Origin: JBCCMA01 sp039026595
GTDB lineage: Bacteria > Pseudomonadota > Gammaproteobacteria > Steroidobacterales > JBCCMA01
Direction of reading: 5' to 3'
Assembly (NCBI GenBank): GCA_039026595.1
Contig: JBCCMA010000028.1
Coordinates: forward strand, 1-25,988
DNA length: 25,988 nucleotides
The notes below the pieces were generated by a model. The model was not told the DNA's origin and searched no databases. It saw nothing but the letters and a program-made list of their open reading frames with translations. A program made the translations under genes and the position numbers. Position 1 is the first letter of the stretch; every line of letters starts with the position of its first letter. Shown one piece after another: positions 21,133-25,988 of this stretch.

Positions 21133-21864
21133 CTATTTTCCGCCGCCGCCCTGCTTTAGCGACTCTTCGAGCTTGGTCACCAGGCGCTGCGCCGGCAGGT
21201 AGCCCGCGATCAGCTCGCCGCTGGCCGTAACGATCGCCGGCGTCCCGGTCAGGCCGACGGCGCGACCCAACTCATACTGCGCCTTGATGCTGGCATCACC
21301 GCACGCGTTCGGCGTGATGGTATTGCCCGCTTTGGCGCTGGTCAGCGCGGCGTTGCGATCGTCTGAACACCACACCGATTCCGCCTTGTCCCACGATGCC
21401 GAGCCGGGGCCCGCGCGCGGGAAAAACAGGTACCGAACTTCGACGCCCAGCGCTTCGAGGTCCTCGATCTCGGAGTGCAGTTTGCGGCAATACCCGCAGT
21501 CGATGTCGGTGAAAACGGTCATCGTGTGTTTGACGTTGTCCGGCGTGAACACGATCGCGTCGCTGTCGTCGACGCTGGCAAGCACTTCCACCCGAGCCTC
21601 GTTCAGACGGCTGTTCGTGTAATTGAAGTTGGTTGCAAGCTCGATCAGATCGCCGCGCATCAGATACTTGGCGTCAGAACTGACGTAGACCACCTGGCCG
21701 CCCAGCATGATCTCGAACCAGCCGTCCACGGGTGTCTCGCGGACTTCGGTATCGCCGAGGCCGGGGAAGGCGGCCTTGATTGTGTCAATGCCGTCGGCGG
21801 TGGCGGTACTCGCCACAATAGCCATGGTCAAACCAAGGCAGAGGTGTGTGAATTTTTTGAGCAT
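21133..21864 (-). CDS. dsbC: Periplasmic disulfide isomerase DsbC
   Basis: Thiol-disulfide isomerase that reshuffles wrong disulfides in exported proteins and is kept reduced by DsbD. The ATG at 21864, five bases after AAGGGA, gives 243 residues; the open frame begins earlier with TTG but lacks support. A signal peptide (about 1-23) precedes an N-terminal dimerisation domain (about 24-85) and a thioredoxin-like domain with the active site C-G-Y-C (Cys123-Cys126) and the cis-proline loop G-T-P-A-I. A second cysteine pair follows, in W-C-S-D-D and N-A-C-G-D. It follows xerD as in E. coli (xerD-dsbC-recJ), but recJ is not next here. Confidence 0.96.
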   Translation of the reverse strand: MLKKFTHLCLGLTMAIVASTATADGIDTIKAAFPGLGDTEVRETPVDGWFEIMLGGQVVYVSSDAKYLMRGDLIELATNFNYTNSRLNEARVEVLASVDDSDAIVFTPDNVKHTMTVFTDIDCGYCRKLHSEIEDLEALGVEVRYLFFPRAGPGSASWDKAESVWCSDDRNAALTSAKAGNTITPNACGDASIKAQYELGRAVGLTGTPAIVTASGELIAGYLPAQRLVTKLEESLKQGGGGK

Positions 21865-21896
21865 AGTCCCTTCCAGGCGGAGTGTCTGACGCAATT

Positions 21897-21917
21897 GGAC
21901 CGCGAAGATCGCGGTCC
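21897..21917. other. Hairpin between xerD and dsbC
   Basis: A perfect 9-bp inverted repeat (GGACCGCGA and TCGCGGTCC) with a three-base loop, about 90 bases after the xerD stop and 33 before the dsbC ATG. No U tract follows, so it is not a classical terminator; it could stabilise or separate the two messages. Confidence 0.5.
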
Positions 21918-22008
21918 GTTCGTGAAGCTTGAGCGCGCTAGTCTACCAAAACACCGGCCGGTGACCAGCCTGAGAAATCCGGCCGTAAACCCCTGTTTTG
22001 GCGACAGA

Positions 22009-22926
22009 TCACCCGCGAGGGTGATGCTGAGAATGGAGGTTCTTCAGTCGCTCTCGCGCCACATGCGTGTAAATTTGTGTCGTCGACAGATCGCTGTGGC
22101 CCAGCAGCATCTGCACCACGCGCAGGTCGGCACCGTGGTTCAGCATGTGCGTGGCAAACGCGTGGCGCAGAGAATGCGGCGAGAGCTCCTTGCCGATCTT
22201 CGCTTTACGCGCATAACGTTTGATGATGTGCCAGAACGCCTGCCGGGTCATTCGGTCACCGCGGCGCGTCGGGAACAGATAATCAGTCTGACGCTCGAGC
22301 AGGATTTCGAGACGGGCGCCGCTGACAAAACGGGTAATCCAGTCGGTTGATACCTCGTTTAGCGGGATCAACCGCTCGCGGTCGCCTTTACCCAGAATTC
22401 GCACCACGCCCTGCTCCACGTTGACCTGGCCGAGCTTCAAATTGATCAGCTCAGACACACGCAGACCCGTGGCGTACAGCAACTCAAGCATCGTCCGATC
22501 CCGGAAGCCGAGAGGCTCGTCCGTATTGGGCGCCTTGAGCAAATCCTCAACCTGCGCTTCGGTCAACGTTTTGGGTAACGTGCGGCCGATTTTCGGCATT
22601 TGGATGTTGGAGGTCGGATCGTCCTTGAGCTTGCCTTCGCGGACGAGGTAGCGGAAGAAACGACGGAAGCTGGACAGCTGGCGCGCAGTGGAGCGCGGGC
22701 GTGCGCCCTTCTCCGCCCGCTCGGCGATAAACGCCAGCAGGTCGGCGCGTTGCGCTTCGGCCACGTGCGTCTCGTCGCGGGACTCCAGCCAGCGCGTCAG
22801 CGCCGTCAGGTCAGCGCGGTACGCTGCCAGCGTGTTTTTAGACAGGCCGCGTTCCATCCAGATGGTATCGAGGAACTGATCAATCATTTCCTTGGGTGCG
22901 GGGAAGGGGCTACCGCTTGTGTTCAT
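22009..22926 (-). CDS. xerD: Site-specific tyrosine recombinase XerD
   Basis: With XerC it resolves chromosome dimers at dif. From the ATG at 22926 it has 305 residues (E. coli 298). An N-terminal SAM-like DNA-binding domain (about 12-100) begins with I-D-Q-F-L-D-T-I-W-M-E-R-G-L-S, and the catalytic domain (about 115-295) has all catalytic residues: Arg156, Lys180, His251, Arg254, His277 and Tyr286. The frame is open to 23175 and an ATG at 22950 is also possible; the extra residues are not XerD-like. The neighbour dsbC supports XerD rather than XerC or a mobile-element integrase. Confidence 0.94.
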   Translation of the reverse strand: MNTSGSPFPAPKEMIDQFLDTIWMERGLSKNTLAAYRADLTALTRWLESRDETHVAEAQRADLLAFIAERAEKGARPRSTARQLSSFRRFFRYLVREGKLKDDPTSNIQMPKIGRTLPKTLTEAQVEDLLKAPNTDEPLGFRDRTMLELLYATGLRVSELINLKLGQVNVEQGVVRILGKGDRERLIPLNEVSTDWITRFVSGARLEILLERQTDYLFPTRRGDRMTRQAFWHIIKRYARKAKIGKELSPHSLRHAFATHMLNHGADLRVVQMLLGHSDLSTTQIYTHVARERLKNLHSQHHPRG

Positions 22927-23230
22927 ATTACCGAAAGACCCCTCAGACATGCTTACACTCACTGGCAATTCCTCTGCCGGTCCCTGTGGGCGCCGGTTTT
23001 GTCGCTGATTAAGACGTGTTGCCGCATTACGCCCCGCAGAATCACCCAGTTGGTCCCGGGGCGCCGTGAGCAGAGTCACAGATATGGCAGGCTTTCTGAC
23101 ATAACCGTGATCCCGGTCACGCCCGCCCGATTTTGGGGCGGTGCGGAGCCGCATCACCTGCGGCGTTATGGGCAAACACTAGCGTGCGATTCCGGGTAAG
23201 CACCGTGATGGCGGTCGCGATAACGCCCAC
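22927..23230. other. Non-coding region upstream of xerD
   Basis: About 300 bases between the xerD start and the TPR terminator. It must hold the xerD promoter, but I could not choose boxes with confidence. Two imperfect direct copies of CCGTGATCCCGGTCACG (23105-23121 and 23203-23219, 14 of 17 identical) and an 8-bp inverted pair, GGCGTTAT (23162-23169) with ATAACGCC (23220-23227), lie here; either could be chance. Open frames here look like shadows. Confidence 0.5.
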
Positions 23231-23266
23231 AAAAAAGCCCCGGCGCCGCATTGCGGCACCGGGGCT
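23231..23266 (-). terminator. Strong intrinsic terminator of the TonB/TPR operon
   Basis: A 14-bp stem (23236-23249 with 23253-23266, one G-T pair, three-base loop) followed by six U residues on the minus strand, 18 bases after the TPR gene stop. A textbook rho-independent terminator. Confidence 0.92.
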
Positions 23267-23283
23267 GTGACCGAGGGCACGCT

Positions 23284-24555
23284 CTAGGTCGGCGAGTACG
23301 TGCTCGCCTGATCCTTGAGGTACTGAATCCACGACGACGCCTGCTTGGCCGCGCGTCCGCCCAGCCGGCTGACGCGGGTGAACGTGGCTTCCGCCTCGTT
23401 GTTGCGATCCATCTCCATCAGCGCGACGCCTTTGAGCAACAGGACGGTGCCCTCTTCCTTGTTGGTCAGGCCGCCACGATCCAGAGCCTGATCTGCCGAC
23501 GACACCACATCGTCCCAACGGTTGCGCTCCGAATAAAGCTGCGCCTTGCGGGCGTAGAGCTTGCCGGTCGGCGCCGCCGACGCAAGTTCGTCGATGATCA
23601 CCACCGCTTTTTCAAACTCGCGGGCCTGCTCCCACGCGGCGAGCAGCAGTTCGAGATGCTTGGTCGTGCGCTGTACGCGCCCGGCCTGCATTTCGCGGGA
23701 CATGATCTCGCCGGCCTCTACCGGGACATCGAGATACATCTTCATCCGTGCCAGATTCACGATATTTGGCTCATCCGCCAGCACACCGCGGCGATAGCCC
23801 AGTTCCAGCGCCGACATGGCCGCGTGATCGTCGCCCAGCTCCTGATAGGCGCCCTGCAGCATTTCCCAATTGGTTTTCTTGTCCGGCCAGATCGAGATCA
23901 TGGTCCGGGCCGTGCGGGCCGCATTGCTGAACTCCTTGAGCTCGAAGTACATCGCGATCATCAGCTGATACCAGCTTTCCTTGGGATCGTCGGTGGCGGC
24001 AATAGCCTTCTCGATCCACGGCAGCGAGTCACGGTAGCGTTTGAGCTCAGCGTAGGACGAAGCGATCAGGATGTACGCCTCAGGCGGCGGATCGGGCTCG
24101 GCGACCAGCCATTTCTCGATCGTCTCGACCGCCTTCAACCACTGCTGGTTGTTCGCGTAGAGGCCGGCAAGTGAGTACAGCATGCCCTGCTGAGCCTTGA
24201 GCGGCAGGGCATCGAGGGCCACGCAGCGTTCAAAATATTCCAGAGCTTGGTCGTACTTTTCCTGCTGGGCGTACACAAAGCCATATGTTTGCAGGACCAG
24301 TGCTTTCTCGTAATCAGAAAGACGCAGCTTTTCTTCCATCTGCCGCAGCAGCTCGATGGTGTCGGCGAAGCGGTTCTCACCCAAAGCCTCGTGGGCTTGG
24401 GACAAACGTTTGTACGCCCGCTCCGACATTACCGTATTTTTTTCTTTTTCCTTGTCCTCGTCCTGCGCCGCGGCCAAAGGGCTTGCGAACGCCATGGTGA
24501 GGGCAAGCAGTGCGGCGAGCACGCTGCGCCAGGGCTTCAGGGGGCGGTTTGCCAT
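23284..24555 (-). CDS. Exported TPR protein of a TonB energy-transduction cluster
   Basis: A 423-residue protein from the ATG at 24555, preceded by GGAGG at eight bases. A signal peptide (about 1-30, ending P-L-A-A-A) precedes a charged linker and then TPR-type helical repeats covering most of the rest. Examples are A-Y-K-R-L-S-Q-A-H-E-A-L-G-E-N and Y-G-F-V-Y-A-Q-Q-E-K-Y-D-Q-A-L-E-Y-F. TPR proteins encoded after exbB-exbD-tonB clusters are known in Vibrio, Shewanella and relatives, where they are needed for function of that TonB system. The TonB stop lies four bases upstream, inside the ribosome site spacer, so the pair is tightly coupled. Its exact partner is unknown. Confidence 0.88.
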   Translation of the reverse strand: MANRPLKPWRSVLAALLALTMAFASPLAAAQDEDKEKEKNTVMSERAYKRLSQAHEALGENRFADTIELLRQMEEKLRLSDYEKALVLQTYGFVYAQQEKYDQALEYFERCVALDALPLKAQQGMLYSLAGLYANNQQWLKAVETIEKWLVAEPDPPPEAYILIASSYAELKRYRDSLPWIEKAIAATDDPKESWYQLMIAMYFELKEFSNAARTARTMISIWPDKKTNWEMLQGAYQELGDDHAAMSALELGYRRGVLADEPNIVNLARMKMYLDVPVEAGEIMSREMQAGRVQRTTKHLELLLAAWEQAREFEKAVVIIDELASAAPTGKLYARKAQLYSERNRWDDVVSSADQALDRGGLTNKEEGTVLLLKGVALMEMDRNNEAEATFTRVSRLGGRAAKQASSWIQYLKDQASTYSPT

Positions 24556-24559
24556 GGCA

Positions 24560-25186
24560 CTAGCCTCCGTCAAGATTGAAATCGATCACCTGCGAGGCCG
24601 TGCGCTTGACCGCCACACCGTCGATGATCCGTGGTTTGTACTTCCACCGCAGGATGGCGCGGATGGCCTCGCGGTCAAACGTCCGCCGCGGCTGCGCATC
24701 GATCACTGACGGATTGGAGACAGTGCCGTCTTCGTTGATCGTGAACTCGACCTTAACCCAGCCGGAAATGCCGCGCAGGCGCGCGTCGCGCGGGTACTGC
24801 GGCGCGATGCGAACGATGGGAATGATGTCCCCCTCCGCCGCCGCCTGACCGGCGCTGAACCCGCCGAGGTACGGGCCGCCGCCCGTGCCCACGGGCACCT
24901 TGATGTTGGGCGTCGCGATGTTGAGGTTACGCGGTGGCGGCTTGTCGTTCTTTTGCACCACCATCTTGGGCGGTGGCGGGCGCTTTTTGGGCGGTGGCGG
25001 CTTCTTCGGCTTTTTCCGGTCTTTCTTCTGGACCTGCTGTTCCTCCGGAATGTTGATGAAATCAACAATGGAGAACTGCTCGCCCTTGTTGACCGACGCA
25101 CCGTCCGCGGCGACCAGACTGTTCATCAGAACGAACAGCGCAATGGCCGCGACGATTCCGCCAACTAAAGAAAACGATAAACGCAT
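24560..25186 (-). CDS. tonB: TonB-family energy transducer
   Basis: Couples the inner-membrane proton gradient, harvested by ExbB/ExbD, to outer-membrane receptors. The 208-residue protein has an N-terminal membrane anchor (about 5-26), a Lys/Pro-rich stretch (about 55-86), a Gly-rich linker and a C-terminal TonB domain (about 125-205) with I-A-P-Q-Y-P, G-W-V-K-V-E-F-T-I-N-E-D-G-T-V and A-I-R-A-I-L-R-W-K-Y-K-P. This is the short TonB type seen with ExbD pairs and a TPR protein. AGAGGT precedes the ATG. It lies 48 bases after the downstream exbD and four before the TPR gene. Confidence 0.93.
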   Translation of the reverse strand: MRLSFSLVGGIVAAIALFVLMNSLVAADGASVNKGEQFSIVDFINIPEEQQVQKKDRKKPKKPPPPKKRPPPPKMVVQKNDKPPPRNLNIATPNIKVPVGTGGGPYLGGFSAGQAAAEGDIIPIVRIAPQYPRDARLRGISGWVKVEFTINEDGTVSNPSVIDAQPRRTFDREAIRAILRWKYKPRIIDGVAVKRTASQVIDFNLDGG

Positions 25187-25234
25187 ACTTCTACCTCTGT
25201 CATGGCCAACCGGCGATCGAGCATCCGCCCCCGC

Positions 25235-25639
25235 CTAGTTGCCTTCTTCCGCACCGATGGATACACGCTGTACCTTCGCCAGCCGAATCTGATCCATCAC
25301 GTCAATCACCACGCCCGTTGGCGCGCCACGATCAACAATCACAATCGCCGAACTCTCCGGCGATTCGGCCACGACGCCTTCCGCCAATCGCCGAACTTGA
25401 CCGATCTCCACGGGCTTCTTCTGCATCCAGATTCGTCCAGTGTCGGTCACCGCCACGAGAATGTTCCCTCGGGGGAGTGCCTCGGCCGTTTGCGCCTCCG
25501 GGCGATCCGGGTCGTAGCCCGTCTCCTTTACGAAGGACGTCGTAACGATGAAAAAGATTAGCATAATGAACACGATGTCGAGCATCGGTGTGATGTTAAT
25601 CTCGCCGTCGTCGTCGGGCTGTGCGTGCTTTCTCGCCAT
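25235..25639 (-). CDS. exbD: ExbD/TolR family biopolymer transport protein (second copy)
   Basis: Small membrane protein that forms the proton channel with ExbB. The 134 residues include a short cytoplasmic N-terminus, one transmembrane helix (about 19-37) with the essential Asp21 in M-L-D-I-V-F-I-M-L-I-F-F, and a periplasmic domain ending near A-K-V-Q-R-V-S-I-G. A purine-rich AAGAGGCGG site precedes the ATG. It lies 23 bases after another exbD and 48 before tonB. Tandem ExbD copies are typical of TonB clusters with a TPR gene. Confidence 0.93.
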   Translation of the reverse strand: MARKHAQPDDDGEINITPMLDIVFIMLIFFIVTTSFVKETGYDPDRPEAQTAEALPRGNILVAVTDTGRIWMQKKPVEIGQVRRLAEGVVAESPESSAIVIVDRGAPTGVVIDVMDQIRLAKVQRVSIGAEEGN

Positions 25640-25662
25640 AACCGCCTCTTTCTAAATGATTT

Positions 25663-25988
25663 TCACCCGGCGTCCTGCGCCAGGGAGACCTTCGGTGCGC
25701 CTGCCGCCCGCGCGCCGTCGATCACTTTCACGAGCACCCCGGCGTCCGCGTCGCGGTGCGCGATAACCACGACCGACGGGTTCTCCTTGGAGACCAGTCC
25801 GGTTTCGATCAGCGCGCGCACCCGACCGAGATCCGTGGGTCGGTCATCTACCGATACGTCGCCGAGACTGTTGATGCGCACGGCGATCACCTCGACCTTT
25901 TTTGTTTCCTTTTTCGGTGGATTTGGATCTGGCCGCGTAACGTCCACGCCAAACTCCCGAACAAACGACGTGGTCACGATGAAGAAGA
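25663..25988 (-). CDS. exbD: ExbD/TolR family protein (first copy), partial
   Basis: The 3' part of a second ExbD gene; the 5' end lies beyond the right edge. Visible residues begin F-F-I-V-T-T-S-F-V, the end of the single membrane helix and closely matching the neighbouring ExbD, followed by a Pro/Lys linker and the periplasmic domain. The channel Asp is not in the window. The GTG inside the frame at 25977 is not the start, because the helix continues upstream. An ExbB/MotA-type gene is expected further upstream. Confidence 0.9.
   Translation of the reverse strand, partial: FFIVTTSFVREFGVDVTRPDPNPPKKETKKVEVIAVRINSLGDVSVDDRPTDLGRVRALIETGLVSKENPSVVVIAHRDADAGVLVKVIDGARAAGAPKVSLAQDAG

Noticed and set aside
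22009..22926. Tyrosine recombinase as part of an integron or mobile element
   Set aside because: The length, motifs and adjacent dsbC fit chromosomal XerD, and no attachment site or phage gene is present.
22927..23175. N-terminal extension of xerD in the same frame
   Set aside because: The extra 83 residues are Arg/Pro-rich and unlike XerD; a start at 22926 (or 22950) gives the family length.
23251..24174. 307-residue plus-strand open frame opposite the TPR gene
   Set aside because: It would begin inside the strong terminator and has a His/Arg-rich antisense composition.
1..25988. CRISPR arrays, insertion sequences or prophage genes
   Set aside because: No regularly spaced repeats, transposase motifs or phage structural genes were seen across the window.

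Overview
The window is a dense, GC-rich stretch of a bacterial chromosome, and every gene I recognise is of gammaproteobacterial type. Several gene orders match E. coli and relatives: ndk-rlmN-pilF, trmJ beside isc genes with suhB divergent, queA-tgt-yajC-secD-secF, and xerD-dsbC. The type IV pilus gene pilF, a bacteriophytochrome, an AlgR/LytTR-type two-component pair and a TonB cluster with a TPR protein suggest a free-living gammaproteobacterium, perhaps near the Xanthomonadales/Chromatiales side. The species cannot be named from the sequence alone. I see no phage, insertion sequence or CRISPR array; this is core chromosome with some lineage-specific insertions.

Layout. Bases 1-4953 (minus strand) run trmJ, iscS, an aberrant iscU-like gene, iscA, ndk, rlmN and a partial pilF. 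Bases 5088-8916 (plus strand) hold suhB, a large bacteriophytochrome hybrid kinase and a small response regulator, packed as one likely operon. Bases 8923-11146 (minus) hold a small zinc-type DUF1272 protein and a LytS-like sensor with a LytTR regulator. A secreted protein of unknown function lies divergently at 11335-12072. Bases 12147-19859 (minus) hold an ECF sigma factor, a membrane protein that is probably its anti-sigma factor, a periplasmic double-PDZ protein, then queA-tgt-yajC-secD-secF, ending in a clear terminator. Bases 19956-21080 (plus) hold a tRNA-Leu(CAA) with a strong promoter, a Nudix hydrolase and the 7Fe ferredoxin fdxA. Bases 21133-22926 (minus) hold xerD and dsbC. Bases 23284-25988 (minus) hold two tandem ExbD genes, TonB and a TPR protein of a TonB energy-transduction cluster whose upstream part lies outside the window.

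How they work together. The window combines envelope and export functions (SecDF-YajC, DsbC, PilF, TonB/ExbD, the PDZ protein), Fe-S metabolism (IscS, IscU-like, IscA, FdxA), translation/RNA modification (RlmN, TrmJ, QueA, Tgt, tRNA-Leu) and three signalling modules (red-light phytochrome, LytS/LytTR, ECF sigma).

The most unusual points are: an IscU-like scaffold that has lost the third cluster Cys, its neighbouring His and the conserved Asp, paired with an IscS that is short at its C-terminus and with no IscR, HscBA or Fdx nearby; a bacteriophytochrome translationally linked to suhB; and an unknown secreted protein with two possible TonB-C-like repeats beside a LytTR system. None is proven to be a new system; the Fe-S module is the strongest candidate.
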